A stretch of DNA of 64,000 nucleotides from Staphylococcus pettenkoferi (GCF_026659735.1 NZ_JANSKK010000002.1:310001-374000), one strand, 5' to 3'; positions 44,647-56,397 are shown, counted from the stretch's first letter. The notes: generated by a model not told the origin, from the letters alone. Numbers and translations are program-made.

Positions 44647-46005
44647 TTAACCAATTTGAATACGCTCTTTCGGATATTGATATTTATCCGGTTCGCGACG
44701 ACCACCTATCATGATGATAAAGGTAATCAAGCCGACACGACCGATAAACATCAGAATCATGATGACCACTTTCGATACATCATCTAGATTGCTCGTAATG
44801 CCTAGTGATAAGCCACACGTTCCGAACGCAGACATGACCTCAAAGAAGATTTGTAAGAAAGACATCTTGCCATTCTCGACCACGAGCATAATAATGACAC
44901 CTATAAACGTCAGAACGCTTGCCATCGTGAAGACGGCGAAAGAACGCTGGATATCTAACCCGTGGATTTCACGATTAAAGACCTTAATCGCTGTCCGCTC
45001 ATTATTATTATTAAAGTTAAGCAAGAAGAGCAATAATATCGCAAACGTTGTCGTACGAATACCCCCACCTACTGAACTGGGTGATGAGCCGATGAACATG
45101 AGTAATCCCATAATCAAATTCGTTGCTTGTCCAAACTGACTCACATCGATGGTCTGTAAACCCGCACTACGTGTAGTAGATGACTGGAACATCGCGTAGA
45201 ATAACTCCTTGTGCCATGACATCCCTTTAAATAGATGATTGTGTTCTAATAACAGGATGATCAAGAAACCGAAAATAAATAATGCGAAATAAGTGACCGT
45301 CGTTATTTTAGCAAAAAGCGAAAAACGGAAATTAGGAATACGGTTCTTGATATACGCTTTCGTTTCTAACAATACTGGGAAACCAATTGACCCTAGAACG
45401 ATTAAAAACATCACAATCGTTTGAACGAAGTAGTCATTCGCATAAGGCATGAGGGATTTCCCTGTGATATCAAGGCCACCATTCGTGGTAGCTGATACAG
45501 AAACGAAGACACCCTGCATCAATGCATAGTTCAAATCATGGCTGTCTCGATAGAAATAGAACGTGAGCAATAATGCACCTACGAGTTCGATAATCAGAAT
45601 CGTTCTCACGATTTCTATAATCAATTTCACGGTACCACTCATGTTGTCCTTATTGTTATCTAACATGATAAGCTGACGTTCACGGATACCAATGTGTTTA
45701 CCGAGAACCACCCAGAGTAGTGTACCGATGGCCATTACACCGATGCCACCGATATTAAGAATAATGATAATAATAATTTGACCAAACGTAGAATACGTTG
45801 ATGCGATATCAATCGGTGATAAGCCTGTAACGCTCACTCCTGAAACAGCTACGAATAATGAGTCGATTGGATCGACATCTACACCTGGTTTATGCACAAA
45901 TGGAAGGTTGAGTAATAAGAACGCGACCACTATAGCAAAGAGATAGTACATCACAATACCTTGTTGAGGGCTCGATTTTTTTAGTAATTGATTGAAAATG
46001 GACAA
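44647..46005 (-). CDS. ktrD: Ktr-type potassium transporter membrane subunit (KtrD-like)
   Basis: This 452-aa channel-like subunit of the TrkH/KtrB superfamily has four M1-P-M2 repeats. P-loop glycines are seen in SVTGLSPID, ATTNGGLDITG, TTRSAGLQTIDV and AFGTCGLSLGI. It works with a cytoplasmic RCK subunit (KtrC/KtrA) encoded elsewhere. It starts with TTG at 46005, eight bases after GAGGTGA. It lies 18 bases after htrA on one transcript. Assignment as KtrD rather than KtrB rests on remembered linkage to an htrA-like gene in S. aureus. Confidence 0.85.
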   Translation of the reverse strand: MSIFNQLLKKSSPQQGIVMYYLFAIVVAFLLLNLPFVHKPGVDVDPIDSLFVAVSGVSVTGLSPIDIASTYSTFGQIIIIIILNIGGIGVMAIGTLLWVVLGKHIGIRERQLIMLDNNKDNMSGTVKLIIEIVRTILIIELVGALLLTFYFYRDSHDLNYALMQGVFVSVSATTNGGLDITGKSLMPYANDYFVQTIVMFLIVLGSIGFPVLLETKAYIKNRIPNFRFSLFAKITTVTYFALFIFGFLIILLLEHNHLFKGMSWHKELFYAMFQSSTTRSAGLQTIDVSQFGQATNLIMGLLMFIGSSPSSVGGGIRTTTFAILLLFLLNFNNNNERTAIKVFNREIHGLDIQRSFAVFTMASVLTFIGVIIMLVVENGKMSFLQIFFEVMSAFGTCGLSLGITSNLDDVSKVVIMILMFIGRVGLITFIIMIGGRREPDKYQYPKERIQIG

Positions 46006-46023
46006 CCTTTATTCACCTCAAGA

Positions 46024-47985
46024 TTACTTCAATTTAATTTGAATATCTTTAACCTTTCCATTTCTGTATACTTTAGCTGTTAAAGATTTATGATCATCTT
46101 TATGATTGAAGATAATTTGTCGATATCTTAATTTATCTTCAACTTCTTTATCATCTAACTTCACAATAACGTCATTTTTACGTAAACCTGCTTTATCTCC
46201 AAGTGAACCATCATTTACGTCTTCAACGATAATACCTTTGTCGACATCGTTCGGTAAGTTAAGTGAAGCGCGTTCACCCTCATTTAAATCACTTAAATTT
46301 GTCACTTTAAGGCCTGTATTTGGATATTTAACTTCACCTTTATCTTCTAGCTGTTTAGCGATGGATTGTGCGTCGTTAACTGGTAAAGCAAAGGCCATAC
46401 CTTCAACCTTATCCATGTCAATCTTGAGCGAAGCAATTCCGATAAGTTTACCACGTCGGTCTACTACAGCACCGCCTGAGTTACCAGGATTAATAGGCGC
46501 ATCCATTTGTATGGCATTCATCAACTCATCATACTCGCCATCTTTATCAATGTCGACAGGTACGTGACGATTGAGACCTGAGATGATACCTTTAGAAACA
46601 CTACCTTTGAAATCTACACCTAAAGGATTTCCAACTACAATGATAGGTTCGCCGAGCACAAGATTACTGGAATCGCCCATCTTAATCGGCTTAACATCAC
46701 TCTGCTGTTTCACATTTGCTTTCACTACTGCAATATCAGACCATTTATCCGTACCTATCACAGTTCCAGTCGTCGAATCATTGTCACCATATGTAATCTT
46801 CTGCTTCTTCTTGTCACCTACCACATGGGCATTTGTCATGACATAAATAGCGTCGTCTACTTTCTTGTAGACGACACCTGAACCTAGTTCGTTATCTTTG
46901 CCAGATTCTTGTGTTTCTTTGTCTGCAGAAGAACGCGACTTATCTGTATCATTTTCAACTGTAACTACAGAGTGAATCGCTGAATTTGCACTTTTCATCG
47001 TCTCTGTGTAGTGTTTATCGTCATCGTTGTTACTTTGGAAGAGATGATTCGATCCTTTCCCATTGTTATTAACGTTATTAAAAATCGCAAATATGAGTAT
47101 GATTAACAGTAAGATGCCTAGCGCAATAAGCAACTTCGCCCAATGTTGCGTTAAGAAATTGCGCACTGTTTCTAAAATATCTCGTTGCTTGCCCTGTTTG
47201 TCAGAAGATGTTGTATTCTGATCTCTATTTGTCGCATTCATGTGATGCGCTGGTTTCTCCTCATCATCCGAAACATAACGTTCTACTCTAGACTGTTGTG
47301 CTTGTTCTGAGTAAAAGTTAGAACCCTCGTTCGATGCTTTATTATCTTGAGCAGCTCTAAGTTTATCTTTGTCAGCTACTTTCTTGTGATTGCCCGTCTC
47401 ATCTTGATGGACAGTCTTTTGAGGGCGTTTAGAAGTTGGTACATGTGGTTCACCATTACGGTCACGTGCACCTTGCTTCTCTTCGTTGTTTTGACTCTCC
47501 TTTAGATGATGTCTCGACTCTTGCTTATCATTATTTAAAGAGTGCGGTTTCTGAGATTGATGGTTTGCGTCGGAGGATTCCAACTGCATCGATTCACCAG
47601 AATCTTCTCCAATTTGAGTTTCAGCATCTACATCTTGTTGAGCGGTTTCTTCAATCAACGTATTCGCATTAGCTCGATGTTGAGCTGTTTCCTTTTCATC
47701 ATTTTGTTCAACTTGACGATGATAGTCCTCAGCCTCTTCTTGAACTGCGCGTTCATGTTGGTGCTGTATCTCTTCTTGTGTGAGCTTCTCGATGCGTGCT
47801 TTACGCATATTGTCTTTCACACGTTCCTCGTTTTTCTTCGCCAGTTGTGCCTCTCGTTGTTGTTCCCTTTCCTGTCTTTCTTGCTCTCGTTTTACACGTG
47901 CTTCTCGTTCTTCATTGTGGAAAAATTCACGTCGTTTACGCTTATATTTATGGCGTGGAATGACGTGCTTTTCATTCTTGTCCAC
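46024..47985 (-). CDS. htrA: HtrA/DegP-like membrane-anchored serine protease
   Basis: This 653-residue surface quality-control protease has a cytoplasmic N-terminal region of about 280 residues that is highly charged and repetitive in Glu/Gln/Arg/Lys, followed by one helix (about 284-305). A trypsin-like domain has His387 (TNAHVVG), Asp417 (WSDIAVV) and Ser503 (GNSGGAV), followed by a C-terminal PDZ domain (about 560-645). The start is taken as the GTG at 47985, six bases after GGAGGGG; an upstream ATG at 48000 overlaps that site. It is the first gene of an operon with ktrD. Confidence 0.9.
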   Translation of the reverse strand: MDKNEKHVIPRHKYKRKRREFFHNEEREARVKREQERQEREQQREAQLAKKNEERVKDNMRKARIEKLTQEEIQHQHERAVQEEAEDYHRQVEQNDEKETAQHRANANTLIEETAQQDVDAETQIGEDSGESMQLESSDANHQSQKPHSLNNDKQESRHHLKESQNNEEKQGARDRNGEPHVPTSKRPQKTVHQDETGNHKKVADKDKLRAAQDNKASNEGSNFYSEQAQQSRVERYVSDDEEKPAHHMNATNRDQNTTSSDKQGKQRDILETVRNFLTQHWAKLLIALGILLLIILIFAIFNNVNNNGKGSNHLFQSNNDDDKHYTETMKSANSAIHSVVTVENDTDKSRSSADKETQESGKDNELGSGVVYKKVDDAIYVMTNAHVVGDKKKQKITYGDNDSTTGTVIGTDKWSDIAVVKANVKQQSDVKPIKMGDSSNLVLGEPIIVVGNPLGVDFKGSVSKGIISGLNRHVPVDIDKDGEYDELMNAIQMDAPINPGNSGGAVVDRRGKLIGIASLKIDMDKVEGMAFALPVNDAQSIAKQLEDKGEVKYPNTGLKVTNLSDLNEGERASLNLPNDVDKGIIVEDVNDGSLGDKAGLRKNDVIVKLDDKEVEDKLRYRQIIFNHKDDHKSLTAKVYRNGKVKDIQIKLK

Positions 47986-48282
47986 ACACAGCCCCTCCAT
48001 TCAAATCTGAACATTTGTTTATATTATGACATATTAGAGCGGCAATTGCTTTGTAGTTAGAAGAATTTATTAACATTTCTACAACTCAATTGCTTATCTT
48101 AACTGAAAAATATTTTATCTTAATTGTAGGATAAAACCCACAGACTTATCAATTCTTATTAAAACAGGAAGTGAAGTGATGCAATTAGCAGATTCGAAGT
48201 ATCGTATTGATGCCTCATTTCTTGTCACCTTGGCAGATATTCGCTCACTTTCTTACCTCAATCATTGCGTTCCAATAAAAAC

Positions 48283-48333
48283 ACACGCTTTAAATTACAA
48301 TTTGTAGAAGTAAAATGCAATGTTAAAGCGTGT
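48283..48333 (-). terminator. Terminator of terC
   Basis: ACACGCTTTAA (48283-48293) pairs with TTAAAGCGTGT (48323-48333); the minus-strand tail reads GTTTTTATT. The remaining gap up to htrA (48001-48282) shows no other feature. Confidence 0.8.
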
Positions 48334-48348
48334 ATATATATGAGAGGG

Positions 48349-49143
48349 TTATTTACTTTGTTTCTTATTCATTCTTAATGACGTTAGCCAACCTACAATC
48401 ACTAGGATAATCATCACAGACCAGAAGATGATTTGCCATAACATACTATGCGGGAATGACTCTGGGAGGACCCCTACATCTTTATGTGCAAGGACTAAGA
48501 CGACAAGCTTAATTCCTACCCAGCCGACGATAGCAAATGCTGCGCCTTCTAATCCTGGATATTTGTTCAAGAGTTCCACAAACCAAGTGGCTGCGAAACG
48601 CATGAGAATAACGCCTATCATACCACCAAGGAACATCACAGCAAACTGGCCTAAATCCATACCACCGAAATGAATGCCTAATGTAGGTAACGTAAAGGCA
48701 ATGGCCATTGCTGCAAGCATCGAATCGATTGCAAAGGCGATGTCAGCAAACTCAACTTTAAAGACCGTTGACCAGAAATGACCTTTACTTACTTTCTGCT
48801 CTTCTTCTGACTCAGTTGAATCTACCTCATCAGGATTCTGAGGTCCTTCATCTTTATTTTTAAAGAAATGATACAGATTTTTCACAGACATATAGAGCAA
48901 GTAAATCGCTCCAGCAGCTTGAATAAACCAGAAATTAACGATAATACTAATAAGAAATAAAGCAATAAATCTAAAGATAAAGGCACCTAATAGCCCATAG
49001 AACAATGCTTTCTTACGCTGTTCCGGTGGGAGATGTTTCACCATCACAGCCATAACAACAGCGTTATCAGCAGCTAGTAATCCTTCGAGAAAGACTAATA
49101 CGACGAGCACCCATAGATAAGGTAATATTAAACTCGGATCCAT
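48349..49143 (-). CDS. TerC family membrane protein (likely manganese exporter)
   Basis: This 264-residue protein has about seven helices and the TerC signatures FLEGLLAADNAVVMA near the N-terminus and KVEFADIAFAIDSMLA in the middle, each with Glu/Asp in helices. A charged cytoplasmic loop (about 95-125) separates the halves. The ATG at 49143 is used; AAGGAG lies upstream. The leader carries a yybP-ykoY manganese riboswitch, and TerC proteins behind this switch (for example YceF/YkoY in Bacillus) are linked to Mn export or metalation of secreted enzymes. Confidence 0.88.
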   Translation of the reverse strand: MDPSLILPYLWVLVVLVFLEGLLAADNAVVMAVMVKHLPPEQRKKALFYGLLGAFIFRFIALFLISIIVNFWFIQAAGAIYLLYMSVKNLYHFFKNKDEGPQNPDEVDSTESEEEQKVSKGHFWSTVFKVEFADIAFAIDSMLAAMAIAFTLPTLGIHFGGMDLGQFAVMFLGGMIGVILMRFAATWFVELLNKYPGLEGAAFAIVGWVGIKLVVLVLAHKDVGVLPESFPHSMLWQIIFWSVMIILVIVGWLTSLRMNKKQSK

Positions 49144-49260
49144 CAAGGACAACTCCTTCAAATATTATTGAATACAAATAGAGACCTATGCCATCCGTCA
49201 ATCGAATAACTGTCTGTACCACAAAGAAATACTTGCACTTCTAGACATTATTCATGACAG

Positions 49261-49410
49261 TAGCAAAGGTCTCACTTAGCAGATAATATTTGCCCACTTT
49301 ACCGGAAGAAATAATCTTCGTAATGACGACAAAGTGACGCTATTCGATCGTATGCGTTGATTATCGATTGTCATCAACGACCCGAATAGTTAAGTTACTC
49401 CCCTCTGACT
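49261..49410 (-). ncRNA. yybP-ykoY manganese riboswitch
   Basis: Reading the minus strand, the RNA has the conserved 5' GGGGAGUA (49403-49396), the core CUUUGUCGUCAUUACG with CCGGUAAAG on the return strand, and the 3' GAGACCUUUGC (49273-49263), the pattern of Rfam family yybP-ykoY. It lies in the leader of terC. Downstream, GCAUAGGUCUC (complement at 49181-49191) can pair with GAGACC of the aptamer's 3' side, a plausible switching element. The whole gap between prfC and terC is used by this leader. Confidence 0.88.
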
Positions 49411-49464
49411 GTGTTAGTCATAGGTATGCTATTTGTTAAAAGTAATTATACACAACTCTAATAG

Positions 49465-51027
49465 TTATAACAAACTATATAATTTGATTTCAGGGAATTT
49501 CTCTTCAAACCATCTTGTCGCAAATTCATTTTCGAATAAGAAGACGTATTGGTCATAACGGTCTTTCACTAATATTGAGCGTGAAGTGTTCATTTTATCT
49601 GAGATGTCCTCTTCGTTCTCAATCCAGCGAGCAATCTTCTGACCTACAGGTTCCATAACTACTTCTACATTGTATTCTGTGTTGAGACGGTGCTCGAACA
49701 CTTCAAATTGCAATTGTCCCACGGCACCAAGAATAATTTGATTGGTATGCAATGTTTTGTAGTACTGGATGGCCCCTTCCTGAACGAGTTGTTCAATACC
49801 TTTATGGAAGTGTTTCTGTTTCATGACGTTCTTCGGCGATACTTTCATGAAACGCTCTGGCGTAAATTGAGGTAAGTCTTCAAACTCAAATTTTTGATTA
49901 CCCCCTACTAAAGTATCACCAATTTGGTAGTTTCCAGTATCGTAAAGACCGATAATATCTCCTGAAACGGCATGGTTAACCGTTTCTTTGTCATCTGCCA
50001 TAAATGATGTTGAACGTGTAATCTTCTGTTTCTTATTCGTACGTTGTAGCTTCACATCCATACCGCGTTCGAAAGCACCACTTACTACGCGCATAAACGC
50101 AATGCGGTCTCTGTGTTTAGGATCCATATTCGCTTGAATCTTAAAGATGAATCCTGAGAAATCAGTATCATAAGGACTCACTTCACTACCATCTTTCGTC
50201 TGTCTTGCATTAGGCATTGGTGCGTGATCAACATAAGCATTTAAGAAGTTCTCAACACCAAAGTTAGCAAGTGCTGAACCGAAGAATACAGGCGTAAGTT
50301 CTCCGCCTAATAATGCATCTTTATCGAAGTCTTCACCCGCTTCATCTACGAGCATTAATTCTTCTATTGCTTGTTCGTATGCAGAATCATTTGCGATCGG
50401 ATGAGACTCTTCTAATTCGAAATCGTCATTAAGATGAAGTAAGTTCTCTTCATCTCTAAATGGTTCAATTGTCTTCTCATTACGATCGATGATACCGAAG
50501 AAATTTTGACCCATTCCAATTGGCCAGTTCATTGGATATGTTTCAATATTAAGCGTTTCTTCGATTTCATCGAGTAATTCAAACGGCTCCTTGCCGACTC
50601 TGTCGAGTTTGTTGATAAAAGTAAAGATAGGAATGCCTCTCATTTTACAAACTTTAAAAAGTTTAAGTGTTTGAGGCTCAATCCCTTTCGCACAGTCAAT
50701 AACCATGACCGCACTATCGACCGCCATCAATGTGCGATACGTGTCTTCAGAGAAATCTTCGTGCCCTGGGGTATCAAGGATATTAATCTTATAGTGATCG
50801 TAGTCAAATTGCATCACTGAACTTGTAACAGAGATACCACGTTCTTGTTCAACTTTCATCCAGTCACTTGTAGCAAATTTCCCCGTCTTCTTACCTTTGA
50901 CGGTACCTGCTTCTCTAATTGCACCACCGAAAAGCAGTAATTTCTCAGTTAATGTTGTCTTACCAGCATCTGGGTGGGAGATGATGGCAAAGGTCTTTCT
51001 AGATTCAACTTCTTCTTTGATAGACAT
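49465..51027 (-). CDS. prfC: Peptide chain release factor 3
   Basis: RF3 is a GTPase that recycles RF1/RF2 from the ribosome after termination. At 520 aa it is full length. G1 [10 protein letters not shown], switch [10 protein letters not shown]3 [12 protein letters not shown] and G4 NKLDR are intact. Domains II and III follow, ending in [18 protein letters not shown]. It is preceded by GGAGTT. The gene lies 24 bases after the YueH-like gene and may be co-transcribed with murE. Confidence 0.96.
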   Translation of the reverse strand: MSIKEEVESRKTFAIISHPDAGKTTLTEKLLLFGGAIREAGTVKGKKTGKFATSDWMKVEQERGISVTSSVMQFDYDHYKINILDTPGHEDFSEDTYRTLMAVDSAVMVIDCAKGIEPQTLKLFKVCKMRGIPIFTFINKLDRVGKEPFELLDEIEETLNIETYPMNWPIGMGQNFFGIIDRNEKTIEPFRDEENLLHLNDDFELEESHPIANDSAYEQAIEELMLVDEAGEDFDKDALLGGELTPVFFGSALANFGVENFLNAYVDHAPMPNARQTKDGSEVSPYDTDFSGFIFKIQANMDPKHRDRIAFMRVVSGAFERGMDVKLQRTNKKQKITRSTSFMADDKETVNHAVSGDIIGLYDTGNYQIGDTLVGGNQKFEFEDLPQFTPERFMKVSPKNVMKQKHFHKGIEQLVQEGAIQYYKTLHTNQIILGAVGQLQFEVFEHRLNTEYNVEVVMEPVGQKIARWIENEEDISDKMNTSRSILVKDRYDQYVFLFENEFATRWFEEKFPEIKLYSLL

Positions 51028-51050
51028 GCTTTAACTCCTTTAAATATTTA

Positions 51051-51290
51051 TTATAACCATTGAATAATTTGTCTTGCTATATGTTCGGCGTCATCGTCAT
51101 CCATTAAAGTAAATAAATGCATCACGAGTTCCGTTTCAAGTTCTTGTTCGTCTTGAGTATCAGGAAGTAACATCGACCACTCCAAGTCAGGTATGGCTAA
51201 CAATGTCGCTCGCTCTGGCTCATTTTTATAAATATAGACTTTGCGTGTTACTTCTGCTAACTGGACTTCTTTAATCTTCAACCGGTCCAC
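51051..51290 (-). CDS. YueH-like small protein
   Basis: This 79-residue acidic protein has no membrane segment. The [21 protein letters not shown] region and the C-terminal helix with ARQIIQWL resemble B. subtilis YueH as remembered. It begins with GTG at 51290, overlapping murE by 20 bases; a TTG at 51281 with GGCGGTGG upstream is an alternative start. Its location between murE and prfC suggests one transcript. Function unknown. Confidence 0.65.
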   Translation of the reverse strand: MDRLKIKEVQLAEVTRKVYIYKNEPERATLLAIPDLEWSMLLPDTQDEQELETELVMHLFTLMDDDDAEHIARQIIQWL

Positions 51291-52755
51291 CGCCGAATTT
51301 CTTATACGCAGCTTCTAAACCGATTAAATCATCACGATGAGGTACTTTAACATGACCTGGCATGATTTGATAAGGTTCACGTCCTTTAGAAGCAAGCACG
51401 ACCGTATCACCTGGTTCAGCTACCTCAATGGCATGACGAATACCTTCTGCACGGTCATCAAATTCAACGTAGTTATCATGTGTAGCCCCTTTAGCAAGCT
51501 CTGCAGTCAACATCTTAGGATCGTCATTGGCTGGGTTGTCTGGCGTAAAGATGACGTAGTCTGCGCGACACGCTACGGTTCCCATCTCAGGTGTCTTGCC
51601 CATGTCTCTTTCTCCAGCCATACCCACAAGGAAGATAAGTTTCTGTTTAACAAAAGGTTTCACTGCGTCAATCAATTTATTCATTCCATCAGCTGTATGC
51701 GCATAATCGATAATTAAATCAATTGGCAAATCAGGATCGAGCACTTCAAGACGACCCTCCACTGGTTCTAGTTGGGGTACAACTCGACTGAGTTCTTCAA
51801 GACTGATACCTGTACTCCACACAGCGATGATAGCAGCCATAATGTTAGAAATATTAAATTTACCCACATACGGGGATTGAATAGGATATGTACCGAAAGG
51901 TGTAGCTAAATCAAATGTGACACCTTGTAATGTTTCTTGAATATTGGTAGCCATAAATTGGGCTTCATTATCAATACCATATGTGAAGGCTTCAAATGGT
52001 GTAACGGTCTCTAGGTATTCTGAGAAATCATCATCTTTATTAAGCACTACGAATTTGTCTTTAGATAGGTCTTGTCCAAGTTGACTGAATAGTAACGACT
52101 TCGCGTGTCCGTATGCTTCCATTGAGCCGTGGAAATCTAAATGATCTTGCGTGAGATTAGAGAAGATCGCAACATCAAACTCTACGCCACGCAAACGCCC
52201 TAAAGCTAGTCCGTGACTTGATACTTCTAACGTCATTGCTTCAGCATCTTTTTCAACCGCTTCTTGAATTTTTTTAGTTAAAGAAACAGTTTCTGGAGTC
52301 GTATTCTCACCTTTAGATTTCTCTTCATTGATTTGAAAGCCGTTCGTTCCTAAATAAGCACTATTCTTATTCAAGGCACGGTAAATATTGTGAATCATCG
52401 TTGCGATAGATGTCTTACCATTTGTGCCTGTGACACCATATGTCGTTAAATGTTTACTCGGGAAGTCGAATAATTTATTCGCCAGTAAACTTGCTACTCG
52501 TAGCGTGTCCGGAACGATGATTTGTGTGACGTCACCGTCAATTTCTTGTTCACGATTTACGACTACAACTTCACATCCTAAATCGGCGACTTGCTGACAG
52601 AAACGATGACTATCAACTGTGTAGCCTACTGATGCAACAAAGATACTTCCTGGCTTTGCAGTACGAGAATCTGTTGTAATATCGTTCACTTCTTTATCTA
52701 AACTACCGATAACTTGTTTCACTTTGATTTTTTCGAACAATGCACTCGCCTTCAC
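51271..52755 (-). CDS. murE: UDP-N-acetylmuramoyl-L-alanyl-D-glutamate--L-lysine ligase
   Basis: MurE adds the third amino acid of the peptidoglycan stem in the cytoplasm. At 494 aa with GTG start (AAGGAGAG upstream) it shows the ATP loop TGTNGKTS, the TTPETVSL substrate segment, [12 protein letters not shown] with carbamoylated-Lys neighbourhood (HAKSLLF) and the amino-acid selectivity motif DNPA (in [11 protein letters not shown]). DNPA, rather than the DNPR of diaminopimelate enzymes, indicates L-lysine. It is divergent from ugtP. Confidence 0.96.
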   Translation of the reverse strand: MKASALFEKIKVKQVIGSLDKEVNDITTDSRTAKPGSIFVASVGYTVDSHRFCQQVADLGCEVVVVNREQEIDGDVTQIIVPDTLRVASLLANKLFDFPSKHLTTYGVTGTNGKTSIATMIHNIYRALNKNSAYLGTNGFQINEEKSKGENTTPETVSLTKKIQEAVEKDAEAMTLEVSSHGLALGRLRGVEFDVAIFSNLTQDHLDFHGSMEAYGHAKSLLFSQLGQDLSKDKFVVLNKDDDFSEYLETVTPFEAFTYGIDNEAQFMATNIQETLQGVTFDLATPFGTYPIQSPYVGKFNISNIMAAIIAVWSTGISLEELSRVVPQLEPVEGRLEVLDPDLPIDLIIDYAHTADGMNKLIDAVKPFVKQKLIFLVGMAGERDMGKTPEMGTVACRADYVIFTPDNPANDDPKMLTAELAKGATHDNYVEFDDRAEGIRHAIEVAEPGDTVVLASKGREPYQIMPGHVKVPHRDDLIGLEAAYKKFGGGPVED

Positions 52756-53182
52756 GATTCTCTCTCCTTATTATATAGAAATTACATTATTGCTATTTGT
52801 AAGACTTCATTGTTTTATGCCAATAAAATATATTATACACTTTTTCACTAGTAATATATATGTATAAAGGGTCTAAAATCATCTTCGTCTTGCTTAATAA
52901 ACACACTACGGCAACATACTGCGTTAATCAGAACTGACGTTAAGGTAAGATTAATTTACTTTAAATATTTATATAAAAGACATATAAATCAAAGAAAAAT
53001 GTAAAGATTCATGATATGCTAATTGCATAATTAATCTTTATCATTAATTACATCTTTACCCTTTACGACTCTAGTATGTTAGTCACTCTCGACAATCTTC
53101 GTCGTGACCATTCTAGTCGCTATTAATCAACAGGGTTCACTCACGATGTTCATCATATTTGTATCGATTATAGTATGACTGA

Positions 53183-53211
53183 TTCCACATAGGGTTGTAA
53201 AATGATATAAT
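53183..53211 (+). promoter_or_regulatory. Candidate ugtP-ltaA promoter
   Basis: TTCCAC (53183-53188) and TATAAT (53206-53211) are 17 bases apart, 160 bases before ugtP. A second TATAAT occurs at 53223-53228 without a clear -35. The rest of the 617-base gap between murE and ugtP (52756-53372) is A/T-rich and shows no supportable gene or riboswitch. Confidence 0.45.
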
Positions 53212-53372
53212 GTAATGAACTGTATAATTTGAAGTTTATAAAAAGAGCTGAATAAGCTTTGATTAATGATGAAACAAATAGAGCATTCACAAGGGTTTGG
53301 ACTCTTTTATACGCCATGTAAATGCGTTACACTAACTTTGAGTTAAATTTGACTACTGGAGGGTGCCTCGTT

Positions 53373-54548
53373 ATGGTGACTCAAACTAAAAAGATATTGA
53401 TACTTACTGGTTCTTTTGGTAATGGTCATTTGCAAGTGACACAAAGTATAGTTAATCAGTTTCAGAAGATGGATTTAGATAATCTCGAAATTATCGAGCA
53501 TGATTTATTTATGGAAGCACATCCCATCGTGACGACCATTTGTAAAAAATGGTATATCAATAGTTTTAAATACTTCCGTAATACTTATAAACAATTCTAT
53601 TATAGTCGTCCGGACAAATTAGATAAATGTTTCTATAAATATTATGGTTTGAATAAATTGCTCAACTTATTGATGAAAGAGAAACCTGACCTTATATTAC
53701 TTACTTTCCCTACACCAGTAATGTCAGTATTAACTGAACAATTTAATATGAATATACCAGTGGCTACCGTTATGACAGATTACCGTCTACATAAGAACTG
53801 GATTACACCACATTCCGAGCGCTATTACCTTGCCACTGAAGATACGAAGAAAGAGTTTGAGTCAATTGGTATCCCTAGCAACGCAATAAAAGTAACTGGT
53901 ATTCCAATTGCTGACAAGTTTGAAGAAGATATTGATCAAGCGCAATGGTTAGCGCAAAACCAACTAGCCCCTGACAAGCCAACTATTCTAATGTCTGCGG
54001 GTGCTTTCGGAGTTTCTAAAGGCTTTGATGAAATGATTACTTCAATACTCGAGCGTAGCCCCCAATCTCAAATCGTAATGATTTGTGGTAAGAGCAAAGA
54101 GCTGAAACGTTCCTTGTCAGCCAAATTTAAGGATTACGACAATGTCTTGATACTTGGTTATACCAACTATATGAATGAATGGATGGCTTCTAGTCAACTC
54201 ATGATAACGAAACCAGGTGGCATTACGATTTCTGAAGCACTAACTCGTAAGATTCCGATGGTCTTCTTAAATCCGGCTCCAGGTCAAGAATTAGAGAATG
54301 CCATTTATTTTCAGGACAAAGGATTCGGTCGCATTGCAAACACACCAGAAGAAGCCATTGACGTTGTTTCTAGCCTAACGAATCACCCAGAAACTTTAGC
54401 TCACATGACTGATGCCATGCGTAAAGCGAAAGTGCCTTATTCAACATATAAATTATGTAGAGATTTACTTGATCTATTAAATCAGTCAGCACAATATCAA
54501 GAAATGTATGGAAAGGTTCCGTTATATGCAAAGTTCCTCCTTAAATAA
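53373..54548 (+). CDS. ugtP: Processive diacylglycerol beta-glucosyltransferase UgtP (YpfP)
   Basis: UgtP moves glucose from UDP-glucose to diacylglycerol, making the diglucosyl-DAG anchor of lipoteichoic acid at the inner membrane face. This 391-residue GT28/GT-B enzyme begins [19 protein letters not shown]; the C-terminal donor site reads [22 protein letters not shown] with [11 protein letters not shown]. The start at 53373 follows GGAGGGTG; the longer frame lacks a site. It overlaps ltaA by 23 bases. PgcA, encoded at 12675, feeds its substrate pathway. Confidence 0.95.
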   Translation: MVTQTKKILILTGSFGNGHLQVTQSIVNQFQKMDLDNLEIIEHDLFMEAHPIVTTICKKWYINSFKYFRNTYKQFYYSRPDKLDKCFYKYYGLNKLLNLLMKEKPDLILLTFPTPVMSVLTEQFNMNIPVATVMTDYRLHKNWITPHSERYYLATEDTKKEFESIGIPSNAIKVTGIPIADKFEEDIDQAQWLAQNQLAPDKPTILMSAGAFGVSKGFDEMITSILERSPQSQIVMICGKSKELKRSLSAKFKDYDNVLILGYTNYMNEWMASSQLMITKPGGITISEALTRKIPMVFLNPAPGQELENAIYFQDKGFGRIANTPEEAIDVVSSLTNHPETLAHMTDAMRKAKVPYSTYKLCRDLLDLLNQSAQYQEMYGKVPLYAKFLLK

Positions 54549-55710
54549 GCAAAGCATTAGTAAAAACTTTATAATCATGTTGTTAATCCTGTTTTTAATG
54601 GAGTTTGCGCGAGGCATGTACATTCTCGGCTATCTTTCGATGTTACCTACAGCGACTTCTGTTGCTGTAGGGATCACATCATTAGCTGTCTCTGTACACT
54701 TTATTTCAGATGCCGTGACAAACTTCGTAATAGGATTTATACTCAAGCGTTTAGGTACCAAAGTTGTACTTACATTAGGCTTTCTATTGGCTTTCGGAAG
54801 TTTATTCTTAGTCATTTGGTTTCCAACACATCCAGCTGTACTGATACTTAGTGCAATCTTACTTGGCGTAGCTGTAAGCCCAATTTGGGTCATCATGCTG
54901 GCTAGTGTAGACGATCGACAACGCGGTAAGCAAATGGGATATGTGTACTTTGCGTGGTTATTAGGTTTACTCGTCGGTTGGATAGGCATGAATCTCGTCT
55001 TTAAATTCAGCCCGACCCGTTTTACCTTCCTTATGGCTCTAGTGGTTCTTCTCGCGTGGATCATGTATTACTTTGTGAAAATTCGTCTAACTAACTATGA
55101 TACACGTCCAGTCAAAGCACAATTAGTTCAAATTGTAGATGTGATGAAACGCCACCTTATATTATTTCCAGGGATATTATTACAAGGGACAGCCATCTCA
55201 GCATTACTCCCTATCTTACCTACATATGCAAAGCAAACTGTCGGTGTTTCTACTGTAGAGTACACGTTAACTTTAATCATCGGAGGCATCGGTTGTACGA
55301 TCTCAATGCTCTTCTTGTCTAAGATGATAGATAATAATAGTAGACAATTTATGCATAGCATCGTCTTCGGTGGTTTCGTTCTTTACATGATACTCATCTT
55401 CTCCCTCACCTTGATTACTAACATTTACATTGTGTGGGGCTTAGCACTTATTATCGGATTGATGTACGGAGTCTTACTTCCTGCTTGGAATACATTTATG
55501 GCCGGTTATATCAATCCTAAAGAACAAGAAGAAACGTGGGGCGTGTTCAATAGTGTACAAGGTTTCGGCGCGATGCTTGGACCGCTCCCTGGAGGGTTGA
55601 TTGCTCAATTTACAGGTAGTGAAATCAATACATTCTATTTCTCAGCCGCCGTATACCTCTTCTTGGCATTATTCTACGGCATCTACTTTTTAAGATTACG
55701 TAAGCATTAA
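54526..55710 (+). CDS. ltaA: Glycolipid flippase LtaA
   Basis: LtaA is an MFS-fold proton-coupled transporter that moves diglucosyl-DAG to the outer leaflet for lipoteichoic acid assembly. The 394-residue protein has 12 predicted helices. [14 protein letters not shown] near the N-terminus, [21 protein letters not shown] and the [20 protein letters not shown] region match the staphylococcal protein as remembered. The ATG at 54526 lies inside ugtP after GGAAAGG. The operon ugtP-ltaA ends at a terminator. Confidence 0.93.
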   Translation: MQSSSLNKQSISKNFIIMLLILFLMEFARGMYILGYLSMLPTATSVAVGITSLAVSVHFISDAVTNFVIGFILKRLGTKVVLTLGFLLAFGSLFLVIWFPTHPAVLILSAILLGVAVSPIWVIMLASVDDRQRGKQMGYVYFAWLLGLLVGWIGMNLVFKFSPTRFTFLMALVVLLAWIMYYFVKIRLTNYDTRPVKAQLVQIVDVMKRHLILFPGILLQGTAISALLPILPTYAKQTVGVSTVEYTLTLIIGGIGCTISMLFLSKMIDNNSRQFMHSIVFGGFVLYMILIFSLTLITNIYIVWGLALIIGLMYGVLLPAWNTFMAGYINPKEQEETWGVFNSVQGFGAMLGPLPGGLIAQFTGSEINTFYFSAAVYLFLALFYGIYFLRLRKH

Positions 55711-55714
55711 AAAA

Positions 55715-55755
55715 AGCGAGTGAAAGCATGGTGATTCTTCACCCTTTCACTCGCT
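55715..55755. terminator. Terminator after ltaA
   Basis: AGCGAGTGAAAG (55715-55726) and CTTTCACTCGCT (55744-55755) pair perfectly. A T-containing tail is present on the plus strand, and a run of A/T before the stem serves the minus strand. Confidence 0.85.
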
Positions 55756-55793
55756 CTTCTAATCTGTATACATTCTCAGCTTAATACTATTGA

Positions 55794-56306
55794 TTAACCT
55801 TCTAACGGATATGTTTCAACAACTTCCCACTTATCTTCGTCATGGTTGTATTTTAATAAAGTAAGTTCATTGATTGTTTCTTTATGATCAACACCAGCTA
55901 ATTTCATTTGTCCGTAGATATCTTCAAATTCTTGGCTTGTTAAGTCTTGTGCAATAGTAAAATGAGGAACAAATGGATGTTCAGCTGTTCCGTAGAATTT
56001 CTCAGTATTGAATGAATCAAATAATGATTGTAAAGCATCTGTATTTTCTACTTTAAAGTAAATGACATTTTTCGTCGGCGCAAAGCTTGAAGCTTTTGTC
56101 GCTTGGATATCCGCTGCTGGTATACCTTGAATACGTTGTTTAATTACATCTTTAACAGAATCAAAGTCTTTATCATCAATTTCAAATGCGCTTTTAATCG
56201 TTAAATGAGGTTTAATCATTGCATAATGTGAATCATAACGTTTACGGTATGCGTTCACCTCATCTTGGAAGTCTTTTGACGGAATTAATGTTAATCCTAA
56301 TATCAT
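55794..56306 (-). CDS. YjcG-like 2H phosphoesterase superfamily protein
   Basis: This 170-aa protein has two H-x-T motifs, KPHLTIKS (about residue 35) and VPHFTIAQ (about 115), marking the 2'-5' RNA ligase/2H phosphoesterase fold. Its length and the [17 protein letters not shown] start match the YjcG (UPF0477) group. The ATG at 56306 follows AAAGGAGGAA. The physiological substrate is unknown; related enzymes act on cyclic phosphates of RNA or nucleotides. Confidence 0.85.
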   Translation of the reverse strand: MILGLTLIPSKDFQDEVNAYRKRYDSHYAMIKPHLTIKSAFEIDDKDFDSVKDVIKQRIQGIPAADIQATKASSFAPTKNVIYFKVENTDALQSLFDSFNTEKFYGTAEHPFVPHFTIAQDLTSQEFEDIYGQMKLAGVDHKETINELTLLKYNHDEDKWEVVETYPLEG

Positions 56307-56397
56307 TGAAATTCCTCCTTTGTTTCTCTTACTTTTCATTATATCAAAATTCTGAAAAAAGCGTTACTTATAACTAATGTATTCTTACTGTAATGAT

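Noticed and set aside
47542-48060. 172-codon plus-strand frame opposite the htrA N-terminus
   Set aside because: It is antisense to the low-complexity charged region of htrA, with Phe/Leu/Ser-rich nonsense composition and no start signal.
52756-53372. T-box or other riboswitch in the murE-ugtP gap
   Set aside because: No specifier-loop, T-box core or terminator/antiterminator pair was recognised; the gap is A/T-rich only.
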